This document shows positions 53,071-62,519 of a DNA stretch of 64,000 bases, in pieces. The stretch is taken from positions 806,001 through 870,000 of the forward strand of contig MSDW01000001.1 of assembly GCA_001914405.1 (NCBI GenBank), given 5' to 3'. Made by a program: the position numbers and the translations under genes. The notes beneath the pieces are model-generated. The model did no database searches. It had not been told where the DNA came from and saw only the letters and a program-made list of their open reading frames with translations. Each line of letters opens with the position of its first letter. Position 1 is the first letter of the stretch. The stretch comes from Candidatus Methanohalarchaeum thermophilum. GTDB lineage: Archaea; Halobacteriota; Methanonatronarchaeia; Methanonatronarchaeales; Methanonatronarchaeaceae.

Positions 53071-54699
53071 ATGTCTACATCGGAAGGTTTTATGGAAGAG
53101 ATAGATAACTGGACATTTGGTATAAGTGCAGCAGTAGTAGGATTGCTATTAATCTGGGCAATAGTAGACATATCAGGCTTAGCAAGTGCTATAAACACAG
53201 CATTCAATTTCGTTACTAATCAATTGAGCTGGCTTTACCTATTCTATGTGGCCCTAGTCCTAATCTTTGTTCTATTCTTCGGATTCAGCAGATATGGTAA
53301 ACTAAAATTAGGTGAACCCGACTCCGAACCAGAGTTAAATACTGTCAGCTGGTTCGCAATACTATTCGGAGCAGGAATGGGAGTTGGCCTTGTATTCTGG
53401 GGTGCAGCCCAACCAATAATGATCTGGAACTGGCCAGCAAAATTATTTGCAGGCGAATCACTAAGCGATGCAGCTGCCATACATGCAATGCAATGGTCAT
53501 TTTTCCACTGGGGCTTCCATCCATGGGCACTTTACTCTATGTGGGGAGCAATACTAGGATACTTCTCCTTTAGAAGAGGGCTTCCACAACTACCAAGCTC
53601 AACACTATATCCAATATTAGGTAAAGAAGGAATAAAAGGCCCTTGGGGAAAAGCATTCGATGTCGTAGCAGTATTTGCGACATTCTTTGGACTAGTAACA
53701 ACACTAGGACTAGGATCTACACAATTTACCACAGGACTAAGCAGACTAACAAACGGAGCAATAGGAACAGGAGCCACAACAACAGCAATATTAATAGTTA
53801 TATTAACAGCAATATTCGTAACAGCGGTTATATCAGGTATAGAAAAAGGAATATCACTAATTGGAGACATAAACCTATATGTAGCACTTACACTATTAGC
53901 AGCAGTACTAATACTAGGCCCAACAGTCTTCCTACTTGATCTAGGAGCCCAAGTCACAGGAGGATACCTAAACCACATAATAGAGATGACATTCTACTCA
54001 AGCCCAATACAAGGAGACAGCTTCGTAGGAGCATGGACAGTTTTCTTCTGGGCTTGGTGGATAGCATGGACTCCATTTGTAGGAGGATTCATAGCAAGAA
54101 TATCAAAAGGAAGAAGACTAAGAGAATTCGTTGTAGGAACACTTGTAGTACCAACAATACTCTCCCTGATATGGTTTGACTTTATAGGAGGAGCAGGAAT
54201 ATGGATGCAGAAATTCGGAGGACTAAACGTAGTCGACCCAATCTGTTCTGATTACACTAGCTCATTATTCGTGGTACTAGGTAACATAGATGAAATACCA
54301 TTCTTCGGATTAGATCTACCAGGATTCATAGGAACAATATTAGTAATAACTGGTGTATTCCTAGTAGGAACATTCTTCTTGACATCTGCAAACGGAGCAT
54401 CTTGGGTATTAAGCCAACTAACAACAGGAGGAAAACTAGATCCTTCAAACAAAACAAAGGCATTCTGGGGAATAGGAATCGGCGTAATAGCAATAATATT
54501 CATATTCGCTGGACAAGCAGCTGAAACAAATCCACTAGAAGCACTACAGACTGCATCAATCGTTGGATGCCTCCCCTTCTTGCTGTTTACCTTTGCCTCA
54601 ATGTGGTCCTTCATCAAAGAAGTACCAGAGGATGTTGATAAACTAGAAGAAGGAGAATTCATTGGTAAATTAGAACACGATCACAAACACGGTAACTGA
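53071..54699 (+). CDS. BCCT-family betaine/carnitine/choline transporter
   Basis: A 542-residue protein with twelve predicted membrane helices. Diagnostic segments are FGAGMGVGLVFWGAAQPI, MQWSFFHWGFHPWALYSMW, the Trp-rich WTVFFWAWWIAWTPFVGGF with IARISKGRRLREFV, and an acidic C-terminal tail with HDHKHG. BCCT proteins import quaternary amines with Na+ or H+. Placement between mttB3 and a corrinoid activase argues for a catabolic rather than purely osmotic role. AGGAGG precedes the ATG. Codons are strongly A/C-ending, suggesting high expression. Confidence 0.93.
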   Translation: MSTSEGFMEEIDNWTFGISAAVVGLLLIWAIVDISGLASAINTAFNFVTNQLSWLYLFYVALVLIFVLFFGFSRYGKLKLGEPDSEPELNTVSWFAILFGAGMGVGLVFWGAAQPIMIWNWPAKLFAGESLSDAAAIHAMQWSFFHWGFHPWALYSMWGAILGYFSFRRGLPQLPSSTLYPILGKEGIKGPWGKAFDVVAVFATFFGLVTTLGLGSTQFTTGLSRLTNGAIGTGATTTAILIVILTAIFVTAVISGIEKGISLIGDINLYVALTLLAAVLILGPTVFLLDLGAQVTGGYLNHIIEMTFYSSPIQGDSFVGAWTVFFWAWWIAWTPFVGGFIARISKGRRLREFVVGTLVVPTILSLIWFDFIGGAGIWMQKFGGLNVVDPICSDYTSSLFVVLGNIDEIPFFGLDLPGFIGTILVITGVFLVGTFFLTSANGASWVLSQLTTGGKLDPSNKTKAFWGIGIGVIAIIFIFAGQAAETNPLEALQTASIVGCLPFLLFTFASMWSFIKEVPEDVDKLEEGEFIGKLEHDHKHGN

Positions 54700-54779
54700 A
54701 ACCAAAATCTACTTTTTCTTTTCTTTATTTTTTCAGGAAAATTTTAAGTGAATTTTTAGGTTAATGAGATTAGATATAG

Positions 54780-56690
54780 ATGAATCAAAAAATAAAACTT
54801 GTCTTTGAACCAGAAGGCAAAAGATTAGTTTTAGAAGACAAAGTTGATTTATTGGAAGCAGCTAAAGAAGCAGGAATAGATATAAAAGCCGATTGCGGAG
54901 GAAACGGTGTCTGTAAAAAATGTAAAATAAAAATAGAGTCCGGTAAGAGAAATATAACTGAACCAACATCGAAAGAAAAAGAAATTTTTAGTGAATCTGA
55001 ACTCGAAGAAGGATATCGACTAGCATGTATGACAAAAATAGCTCAATTCAATAGTGAAGAATTGATAATTACTGTTCCAGAAGAGAGTAAAGTAGGAGAG
55101 CAAGTGGTTCTATCAGAGGGAATAGAAGTACAAGTAGATATAAATCCACCATTAAAAAAATTACCAGTAAAAACTGCTAAACCCTCCCTAAAAGATGATA
55201 GAGCAGACTTCGAAAGAATAAGAGACAATCTCTCAGAAAATTACGAAATAAAAATAAGTGACATAAACTTTAGTTTACTAAAACAATTACCAGACAAATT
55301 AAGAGACGAAAACGGTAGATTTGGAGAAAATTTCACTGCAACTGTATTAGATAAAAAACTATTGGATCTAGAACAAGGTATAAATGAAGAAGTCTACGGT
55401 ATAGCCTTTGACATAGGTACAACTACGGTAGTAGGATACCTAGTAAACTTAGTTAACGGAAAGATCATGGATATATCCTCTAAGATGAATCCACAAGTAA
55501 AACATGGCGAAGATGTCATGGAAAGAGTTACCTACACAATTGAAGAAGAAAAAGGACTAAAAAAACTAAATAAGGAAATAATAGACGCACTAAATGAGAT
55601 AATACAAAATTTAACAAACAAAAACAATATAGATAACGAAAAAATCTATGAAACTACTTTAGTAGGAAACACTGGAATGCATCACATATCCTTAGGCATT
55701 AATCCAGAATTTATATCAAAATCCCCATATGTCCAAGCCAAAAGCAGTTCAATTGAAATAAAACCAAGTGAACTAGGTCTAAACATCAATGAAAAAGGAG
55801 GAATCTATGCCTTACCGACCATTGGAAGCTGGATGGGAGCAGATACAGTAGGATGTCTAATCTCTTCAGAGTTATATAAGAAAGAAGAGATGAGCCTAAT
55901 GGTAGATGTAGGAACCAATGGAGAGCTAGTTATTGGAAACAAAGATAAAATATTAGGTTGTTCCATGGCAGCAGGCCCAGCTCTAGAAGGAGCACACATC
56001 AAACATGGTATGAGAGCGGCAAACGGTGCAATAGATCATATCGAAATAGATCAGAATACCTACGAACCTAATTTAAGTATCATTGGAGATACAGCACCAC
56101 GAGGTATCTGTGGATCAGGAATAATTGACGCAGTAGCTGAATTATATCGAACAGGCATCATCCATCCATCAGGAGGATTTAATGAGGACATAGAATCCGA
56201 TAGAATTCGTGAAGGAGAGAATAACAAGGAATATGTCTTAAGCTGGAAAGAGGAATCTGATATAGAAACCGCCATAGTTTTAACCAGAAAAGACATAGAA
56301 GAAATACAGTTAGCAAAGGGAGCTATAAGTGCAGGAGCACATATACTAATGGAAGAACTAAATATAAACTCATTAGGAGAGGTCCTATTAGCAGGAGCAT
56401 TTGGAAATTACATAGATCCAAAATCAGCTCTAATGATAGGCCTAATCCCAGATGTCCCAGTGGAAAAAGTAGAAATGATAGGTAATGCAGCAGGGGTAGG
56501 AGCAAGACTAGCACTAATAAACAAAGAAAAAAGAAAAGAAGCCGAAAAGGTAACAAAAGAAGTAAATTACATTAGATTAGCAGCTCACGATAAATTCCAA
56601 GGAGAATTCCCAAGAGCAATGTATTTCCCTCACAAAGACAAAGAAAAATACCCTAACCACGATGAACTATTAAAGTCATTTGAAAAATAA
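54780..56690 (+). CDS. Corrinoid activation protein, RACo type (N-terminal [2Fe-2S] + DUF4445)
   Basis: A 636-residue protein. Residues 1 to about 95 are a ferredoxin with CGGNGVCKKCKI and a later LACMT Cys, giving a [2Fe-2S] site. A linker follows. From about residue 205 is an ASKHA ATPase of the DUF4445 group: GIAFDIGTTTVVGYLVNL, TLVGNTGMHHISLG, MVDVGTNGELVIGN, SMAAGPALEGAHIKHGM, GICGSGIIDAVAEL and LLAGAFGNYIDPK. It uses ATP and low-potential electrons to return Co(II) corrinoid proteins to Co(I). It differs from RamA (42818-44464), which has C-terminal [4Fe-4S] clusters. Operon position suggests it serves corrinoid proteins 1 and 2. Confidence 0.92.
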   Translation: MNQKIKLVFEPEGKRLVLEDKVDLLEAAKEAGIDIKADCGGNGVCKKCKIKIESGKRNITEPTSKEKEIFSESELEEGYRLACMTKIAQFNSEELIITVPEESKVGEQVVLSEGIEVQVDINPPLKKLPVKTAKPSLKDDRADFERIRDNLSENYEIKISDINFSLLKQLPDKLRDENGRFGENFTATVLDKKLLDLEQGINEEVYGIAFDIGTTTVVGYLVNLVNGKIMDISSKMNPQVKHGEDVMERVTYTIEEEKGLKKLNKEIIDALNEIIQNLTNKNNIDNEKIYETTLVGNTGMHHISLGINPEFISKSPYVQAKSSSIEIKPSELGLNINEKGGIYALPTIGSWMGADTVGCLISSELYKKEEMSLMVDVGTNGELVIGNKDKILGCSMAAGPALEGAHIKHGMRAANGAIDHIEIDQNTYEPNLSIIGDTAPRGICGSGIIDAVAELYRTGIIHPSGGFNEDIESDRIREGENNKEYVLSWKEESDIETAIVLTRKDIEEIQLAKGAISAGAHILMEELNINSLGEVLLAGAFGNYIDPKSALMIGLIPDVPVEKVEMIGNAAGVGARLALINKEKRKEAEKVTKEVNYIRLAAHDKFQGEFPRAMYFPHKDKEKYPNHDELLKSFEK

Positions 56691-56738
56691 AAAAACATTC
56701 TAAATCAAATTTCATTGAGGATTTGAGGTAAGAACAAA

Positions 56739-56930
56739 ATGAGAGACAACCTCGTTAAGGGCTTAGCTATATTTATAATAGCAGTAATTTCATCATTTAT
56801 AGGGTCAATGACATCCGGTGCACAGGGAATCCTCAAAATCTTCTCATCAGTTCTATTCCTAGGAGGAATCTTCCTAATGGCCTTCTCCCTTATTTACCTA
56901 ATCTTATACGCAAGAGAAAAAATGATCTAA
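56739..56930 (+). CDS. Small two-helix membrane protein
   Basis: A 63-residue protein, MRDNLVKGLAIFIIAVISSF..., with two membrane helices (about residues 7-27 and 37-56) and a short polar loop. A GAGGTAAG-type ribosome binding site precedes the ATG. It ends the BCCT/activase operon. I do not recognise the family. The position suggests an accessory to the transporter, but that is a guess. Confidence 0.55.
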   Translation: MRDNLVKGLAIFIIAVISSFIGSMTSGAQGILKIFSSVLFLGGIFLMAFSLIYLILYAREKMI

Positions 56931-57138
56931 AAAAATAGCTTCAATAGGCCATTAAAAAACCTCTTCTTCTTTCAACCAAATATACACCAATTTTGAAGCA
57001 CTCAGGGCTAAAAAAATACATTTTCCGATAAAAGATTCTAATACTAAAATTAATTGATTAATTTAATCTAAAGATTCTTTTTGATAGTGATAAAAACTTG
57101 AAAATCTTATGAAGAGATGGATATAGGGTTTTTCCATT

Positions 57139-57460
57139 GTGAAGTACCCCCAAAGCAAAGCTGTGGAGTTTCATGTGGCAGGACGAACCTGCTACTTCTG
57201 AAAACACCTCGTTTTTCCAGTCGATAAGAACTTACGCTTTGGAATGAGACTATTTAAGGCAGCCGCAGTATACTACTGATTTCAACTGCTCCTTGATAGC
57301 TACACGCTACCTGACGCCAGCCATCTCAACCCAATGGTTTCTTGAAACCTAGAGCATCCCTAACAAAGAAGCAATTTAGAGTAAAAGTAATAATTCACCC
57401 AATAAATATAAAACTTATGGCATTTACTCCTACGGCAAGCCCTAGGGTTCTCTGCCTCAC
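57139..57460 (-). mobile_element. Non-autonomous IS605-type element (G), decayed
   Basis: It begins GTGAAGTACCCCC (compare GTGAAGTGACCCC of A and C), has the core-like stretch AACTTACGCTTTGGAATGAG (A: AACTTGCGCTTTGAGG) and ends with GGCATTTACTCCTACGGC...CCCTAGGGTTCTCTGCC, which follows element B's distal end. So it is a diverged relative of B. No coding frame. Confidence 0.5.
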
Positions 57461-57489
57461 TTTACTATAGGGTTATAAGTAATGAAGCA

Positions 57490-57940
57490 TAAGATCTGTG
57501 TCTTTTAGTGGGTAATAGGATGAGTGTTATCTGATGAAAAATTAAGGATTATAAGGAAGGAAATGGTTTTTTATAGAAGCTTGTGGTTGTTTGACGTGTA
57601 TCCTTTTTTAGACAAAGAGTAATCTGCTTTTTGCTTATATGGAGGATATTTGTGGACTAGGTATCAAAGAGTTGTATGATGAAGGTAAATAACAGTAATT
57701 AGATAGGTAACTCTGAAGTGTTTGTGTTGTGATTAGGAGGTAGCTTTGCGGGCATACTAGGGAAGATAGGAACGAGTTCTTTGGATTGGGATGTGGTTCA
57801 AGTAAGAGCTTAATCTAGAGTTCTATTGAAGCCTTTCGCTGTTTAGGACAGAGGTGGTCAAGTGGTTATTGGATTTTGATGGAAGCTATGAGGGAGAATA
57901 TATAATAGTGAAAATGGTGGCGTTGGAAAGATATGCTACT
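57490..57940 (+). other. Possible heavily decayed IS605-type core (F)
   Basis: About 450 bases without a plausible gene. Short stretches (GCTTGTGGTTG, ACAAAGAGTAATC, GGAGGTAGCTTTGCGGG) resemble element E's core in the same order, and GTCTTTTAGTGGGTAATAG could be a ruined left end. No right end is visible. Weak evidence. Confidence 0.25.
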
Positions 57941-58059
57941 TTATATAAATATTAAAAAAATTTTAGTGTTGGTTTTTTGCTTTTATGTTTTTCGCTAGCT
58001 ATATAGATCTGTTTTGGGCATAAATTGGTTTCGGGTAGAGTTTTTCTTTTTGTATTATT

Positions 58060-58653
58060 TTATTTTTTAGATGTTTTCACTCCTACTATAACTGTTCCTA
58101 GGTCTTGGTTTGATTTATCTAAACCTAATAGGCCCTTGAGGTATTCATCGGATGGAGCGCAGGGAGATGCAAATATGGCTTTTTCTATCTTATCTTTTTC
58201 TTCTAATCTTTTGAAATTTTTAGCTGGAAAAACTACTGTAGGAGGTTCATCTGAGCCAGAGGATAAATTTTTCATCTTATCTTTATAAATAATTAGGTTA
58301 CCTTTTATGCTTACATCTTCATCTTCTTTTAGTTCTTCAGTCTCTTCTTTGTCATCTAGTTCTTTGCCGATCACCTCTCCTGAGTGTTTGAATATAACAT
58401 TTGGTCCTTCTGGCCATTTAAATTCCCTATTTGTTCCGAACACATATACGTTTTCCATTTCACCTATACATTTTTTTACTCCTTGGTTATCTCCTTTACC
58501 CATTCCCATTAGTACTTTGTCCTCTGCTTCTTTTTCTAGTTCCATTATTCGATCCTTTTCTTTGTTAGATAATTCTTTAACTTTCTTAATTCCTTTAATC
58601 TCTTTTATTTTATCTATGATAATCTTATCCTTATCACTAGGCAAATTTATCAT
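58060..58653 (-). CDS. Hypothetical soluble protein
   Basis: About 197 residues starting MINLPSDKDKIIIDKIKEI, with a charged helical N-terminal third, KKCIGEMENVYVFGTNREF in the centre and FASPCAPSDEYLKGLLGLD near the end. I do not recognise the family. ATG 58653 is preferred over a TTG eight codons upstream, with weak support. No membrane segment. It follows the permease gene on the same strand about 125 bases away and may or may not be co-transcribed. Confidence 0.55.
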   Translation of the reverse strand: MINLPSDKDKIIIDKIKEIKGIKKVKELSNKEKDRIMELEKEAEDKVLMGMGKGDNQGVKKCIGEMENVYVFGTNREFKWPEGPNVIFKHSGEVIGKELDDKEETEELKEDEDVSIKGNLIIYKDKMKNLSSGSDEPPTVVFPAKNFKRLEEKDKIEKAIFASPCAPSDEYLKGLLGLDKSNQDLGTVIVGVKTSKK

Positions 58654-58778
58654 CTCTATTTTATTACTATGTTTCAAGTATTAAAAAATTAATCAAATAT
58701 TAATTAAATAAATAAAATTAATTTCGTAATAATTAAAATAAAAAAAGAGTTTATTTGATAGGTCTTAGAGAAAATTAA

Positions 58779-59798
58779 TTAGATATTGTACTTCCAAACT
58801 GCGTACATTGCTATTGGTACAATCAAAGTCATTATTACTGCACCAACGTTTCCTGCGATCTGTAATACGCCGACAAATTCTCTAATCCCATATAGATACA
58901 GAAACAATGGTGGGATTGTAGTTATTCCCCAAGCTAGTTCCCTATTCAACCCTACATAATCATCATAGTTGTCTTTTTGAGCTAAACCAAAGCCAATAAA
59001 GCTCGTAGTTATTGTTATCAATGGAAGAAGGTTTCCTATAATTTTGCCTATATTACCGTAAAGTTGTTTGAATGCTTTCGGAGCAATTTGTGGTATTTCT
59101 CTACCGAAGACCAAAATAAAAGCTATAGTCAATATTGCGTAAAGGAAGTAGATAAGGACAAAAGCTATTTTAACGCTCCTTTTAGCTTCATCGTAGTCAT
59201 TGAGATCAAGATAGACATCCGGAACCATTGCATGTCCAACAAATGCAAATAAGGAAACCCCTACAAATGTTTGGATTCCATTGAAGTTGGTGTAAAGAGC
59301 ATTATTTACTTCACTGTGTGGAAGGCTAGTTAAGGTCACCAAAATAAAAAGACCTATAATCCCCATTACTAAAATAAATTCCGTCTTTATTGATGCTTCT
59401 AGACCCTTAAATATAATATATGAACAAACTAGCCAGAAAATTAATGCGGCAGGAACTTCACTAATTGGGGAGAGCGAAGAAATGGTGTTTCCACCAGCAG
59501 ACATGTAAGCTAATAAAGCACCATAGATATATATCATTGCTCCTGCCATCATCAGATAACCACCAGGTCTGCCTAGAGTATTCTTAGCTAAAGAAGCTAT
59601 GGGACTTCCCTGATACTTTGCCGAAAATTTCAAAAGGATTATTGAAGTAAAATAAAGAACAACACCAATTATAAGCATAACTAGGAGCGATGGAATCAGT
59701 CCAAGTTCTTTAGCTGCGTATGGTATCCCTAATATACCAGCACCTATTATACTACCGATTATCAAACTTGCTCCGCGCATCTCTCTCTTAAAACTCAA
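58779..59798 (-). CDS. Amino-acid permease (aromatic amino-acid/AAAP type)
   Basis: About 339 residues with ten or so membrane helices. The first helix carries GASLIIGSIIGAGILGIPYA, the unwound substrate-binding motif of the APC superfamily. Further on are FVGVSLFAFVGHAMVPDVYL and VFGREIPQIAPKAF. This pattern fits Trp/Tyr or SLC38-type permeases. TTG 59798 lies just after AGGAGGGAGTA and gives MSFKREMRGAS. The longer frame upstream to 59861 encodes unrelated residues. Substrate not determinable. Confidence 0.75.
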   Translation of the reverse strand: MSFKREMRGASLIIGSIIGAGILGIPYAAKELGLIPSLLVMLIIGVVLYFTSIILLKFSAKYQGSPIASLAKNTLGRPGGYLMMAGAMIYIYGALLAYMSAGGNTISSLSPISEVPAALIFWLVCSYIIFKGLEASIKTEFILVMGIIGLFILVTLTSLPHSEVNNALYTNFNGIQTFVGVSLFAFVGHAMVPDVYLDLNDYDEAKRSVKIAFVLIYFLYAILTIAFILVFGREIPQIAPKAFKQLYGNIGKIIGNLLPLITITTSFIGFGLAQKDNYDDYVGLNRELAWGITTIPPLFLYLYGIREFVGVLQIAGNVGAVIMTLIVPIAMYAVWKYNI

Positions 59799-60056
59799 AT
59801 TACTCCCTCCTGAATTCCTTTGAAATGATTTAAACCTTTTTCTCGGAACAAACCGAACCACCTATTTAAGTTAAGTTAGGTTATATATCCCTTTTTCTAA
59901 GAATCATTATCCTATTTAAATTTTATGACCACTTGGATTCCATTAAACCAAAAATATCTAGACAAAAAAGAAGCCACTAAAAGAATCAAATCAAACAAAA
60001 TTAAAAAAATTAATAAAAATAGCTGGAATAGGAGGTAATCTGAGGAACCAATAACA

Positions 60057-60519
60057 GTCAACTACCTCTACCTAATTAAAGATAGGAAGAGGGTTGCGTG
60101 TGGAAGGATTAGGCTAAAGAGGTAATTTAATTTTCGGTTGGCTTTGGGGACTTACCTTGTTTAGGTAGGGGGGTTTTTCCACTTATCTGCCACCGGCTCC
60201 AAGGCGCCAGTTGACCGTGGTTGGTCTGCCTCTGGGAACGGGACATGGTCAGTTGTCCTGTTATACCTTGTTGGAAAGCTTTTGGCCGCGGCGGAAAAGT
60301 CTAGGGCCCAGGTGCAATAGTGTTGCTCCGGCAAAGCAGTTTTCTCCTCAAAAAACGAAGAAGGGAGTTCCATGGGTGCCAGGGGCTTGTTGCCTTTGGC
60401 TCTATTGACTCTGGCTGAAGATATGTTCCCTAAGCATTTAAGGTTTACATTTACCTTAATTCCTCTCCTATCAAAATCAGAGATTTTGGAGGGAATCTTC
60501 TCAACCACTAGGATAAAGT
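60057..60519 (-). mobile_element. Non-autonomous IS605-type element (M)
   Basis: The low-coordinate end reads GTCAACTACC then CTCTACC-TAATTAAAGA-TAGGAAGAG (right-end type). The high-coordinate end has the perfect hairpin CAAAATC-AGA-GATTTTG (60472-60488), then GGAATCTTCTCAACCACTAGGATAAA, the complement of the left-end motif. The interior is GC-rich for this genome. A 115-codon open frame on the minus strand runs through both hairpin and interior and is not treated as a gene. The core differs from A/C. Confidence 0.6.
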
Positions 60520-60529
60520 AGTGGACGCT

Positions 60530-60736
60530 TCACTCATATGCTTTTTTACCATAAACTTCTTCATAAGCCTTGCACATTGGACATACCTTTCTGTCAATGT
60601 GTTTAACGAAGAATTTGGATATTTTTTTTCCTTCTCTGGCTCTGTTGCAAACTGGGCATTTATCCTTGCAGAAGTCTGCTTTCTTTTTTAAATCTTCATC
60701 TACATTTTCTTCATTTATATCTATTTCGTTTGTCAT
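60530..60736 (-). CDS. Small zinc-ribbon-like protein
   Basis: A 68-residue acidic protein with CKDKCPVCNRAR and, 22 residues on, VCPMCKAYEE: two CxxC knuckles that could bind zinc or iron-sulfur. I do not recognise the family. No strong ribosome binding site precedes the ATG. It is the last gene of a minus-strand run ThrH - 112-residue protein - this gene, separated by about 30 bases. Confidence 0.6.
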   Translation of the reverse strand: MTNEIDINEENVDEDLKKKADFCKDKCPVCNRAREGKKISKFFVKHIDRKVCPMCKAYEEVYGKKAYE

Positions 60737-60765
60737 AATTTCATTAAAAAGTAGATTCTAATAAC

Positions 60766-61104
60766 TTAATTATTTTCTCCTGTGTTTTCTTCCGTGTTAC
60801 TTTTTTCTTTAATTAACTCTTCTTGGACTACCTCCCAGAAAATATCTAAGTAGTCACTAGCTTTTATTTTTTGTTTTTTTGTGCAATCTGAATAAGTTCC
60901 TAAGTCATGTGGATCATTACAACCGGCAATTTTTCTAATTTCTGGAAGAATTCTATTACTGTAGTATGGAGAGTTAGATAATTCTTCTTTCATGTCTTCG
61001 ATGTCATCTTTTTTGACTTCTTCATCGTTCTTGACCATTTTTTTGACATCAGAAGAGAAGTTCTTGCCAAATTTTATGATTCTTTCCTTTTCTTCTTCAT
61101 TCAT
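60766..61104 (-). CDS. Hypothetical acidic protein
   Basis: A 112-residue helical, acidic protein starting MNEEEKERIIKFGKNFSSD, with KIAGCNDPHDLGTYSDCTKK in the centre. Family not recognised. GAGGGATC lies just before the ATG. It starts 17 bases after the ThrH-like gene's stop, so the two are likely in one operon. Confidence 0.6.
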   Translation of the reverse strand: MNEEEKERIIKFGKNFSSDVKKMVKNDEEVKKDDIEDMKEELSNSPYYSNRILPEIRKIAGCNDPHDLGTYSDCTKKQKIKASDYLDIFWEVVQEELIKEKSNTEENTGENN

Positions 61105-61121
61105 ATTAGATCCCTCATCTG

Positions 61122-61721
61122 TTATAAGTTATTTTTTATAACTCTCTTTAATTCATTATAGTTTTGAACTGTTTCGAATTTAGGGTAATCTTCTTTTACT
61201 TTATTAGAGGGCCTAAATATAATTCCTTTATCTGCAGCTTCCAGCATCTCGATATCATTGTAACTATCTCCAACGGCAATTGTCTCTAAATTAATTTCTT
61301 TGAAGTTATTTAATGCTTTTAGCTTAATATTTATTCCTTTTGGCTTGTAATCTACTAGGTAACCGTTATCATTTATTTCTAACTGCCTCGCATACGCCAT
61401 AGGCCTATTAAATTCATCTAAAACTGGGAAAATAAATTCGTAAAAAGAGTCAGTTAAAATAGAAACTATATATCTTTTTTCTAACCAATTAATAAAATCT
61501 TTAGCTCCATTAAGAGGCCTAATATCCATTATAATATCTTTTATATCCTCGTATTTTATTTCATTCTCCTTTAGATATTTAAATCTATGATCCATAAGTT
61601 TTTGATAATCTGAAACATCTCTAGTGGTTAGATTTAGTTCCTCGATCTGCGTTTCTTCTGCAACTTTCTCCCATATTTCAGGAAATAAAATACTCTCGAA
61701 ATCCAGACAAACTGCCTTCAT
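61122..61721 (-). CDS. ThrH-like phosphoserine phosphatase/homoserine phosphotransferase (HAD)
   Basis: A 199-residue HAD phosphatase. Motif I is VCLDFESILFPEIW, where the second Asp of the usual DxD is changed to Glu (DFE), as in ThrH (DLE). TTRDVSDYQKLMDHR is a ThrH-specific cap region. Motif II lies in YIVSILTDSFYEF and motif IV in AVGDSYNDIEML. ThrH proteins dephosphorylate phosphoserine and can transfer the phosphate to homoserine, making the substrate of threonine synthase (present at 23215-24426). GAGGTAG precedes the ATG. Confidence 0.85.
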   Translation of the reverse strand: MKAVCLDFESILFPEIWEKVAEETQIEELNLTTRDVSDYQKLMDHRFKYLKENEIKYEDIKDIIMDIRPLNGAKDFINWLEKRYIVSILTDSFYEFIFPVLDEFNRPMAYARQLEINDNGYLVDYKPKGINIKLKALNNFKEINLETIAVGDSYNDIEMLEAADKGIIFRPSNKVKEDYPKFETVQNYNELKRVIKNNL

Positions 61722-61777
61722 ATTAACTCTACCTCATTTATTGGTTTATCAATATCAAAGTGATACATCTAATTATC

Positions 61778-62148
61778 ATTTATGCTTGAGTGGTTGAAGA
61801 GACCTCTTCCTCAGACCTCTATTTTAAGGATAAAAAGAGGATAAATCTAAAAACTAAGTTGTTTGAATAATTAATTTATATTTAAATAGCTGTTGGTTGG
61901 TTTGTTTTTATTTATATACAATAAAAAACGATTCCATGTCTATAAGCAATGGATATAGTTTTAGGCCAGGATTAGATGGAATCTGGTTAAGTTTGCAATT
62001 TTTTTGGTGTGGGTGTAGTGGTTGTTGTGGATCTGACATTAAAGAACATATAGGGTTATTTGGTTGGTGTAGGATTTTTTTATCTATTCATCGGGGAAGA
62101 CCCTCTCCTCATCGAACAGATGTGAAGTTAGGTAGAGGTTACTTCACG
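61778..62148 (+). mobile_element. Non-autonomous IS605-type element (K)
   Basis: The left end is CATTTATGCTTGAGTGG then TTGAAGAGACC, with CCTCTATTTTAAGGATAAAAAGAGG nearby. The right end is GGTAGAGGTTACTTCAC. The interior has GGGTGTAGTGGTTGTTGTGG and GATTCCATGTC, which match element A read on its minus strand (GGGTGTAGTGGTTGTGTGG, AATCCCATTGTC). It is a shortened, AT-enriched copy of the A/C type. Confidence 0.6.
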
Positions 62149-62519
62149 TCTTGATCTTGTTTTTTATTTTCTGGAAGCCTTATTGTTCTGATTTTGGGTT
62201 TGGTGCTGTGGTATAGATCATGTTGTCAAGCTAAACTTCTTCTTTTTTTGATAAAGTTGGAGGAGGCCATAGAACCTTATTTGCCCTTATCGCTAATAGC
62301 AAGTAAATTAGAGAGAATTTTACTAAAATCATTTAAATTAATTATGGGGAATTTAAGTATTTAGGAATAAGATTAGTAATTTTAATTACTTGATCTTGAG
62401 TCGATAAGTATTGAAGTTTAGAATTAACTTATACCTTTTTGAAATCCTGTTTTAATCTATTGTGTTTGGGCTAAGACTCTGTTCTTTGTTTGCAGGGGAT
62501 GTCGTAGATATTTAGTAAA
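62149..62519. other. Intergenic gap
   Basis: About 370 AT-rich bases. GATAAAGTTGGAGGAGGCC near 62260 faintly recalls a left end. I see no gene or clear RNA. Confidence 0.35.

Noticed and set aside
60161-60508. 115-codon minus-strand frame
   Set aside because: It spans the left-end hairpin and interior of element M. The translated sequence has no recognisable domain, so it is probably chance in a GC-richer stretch.
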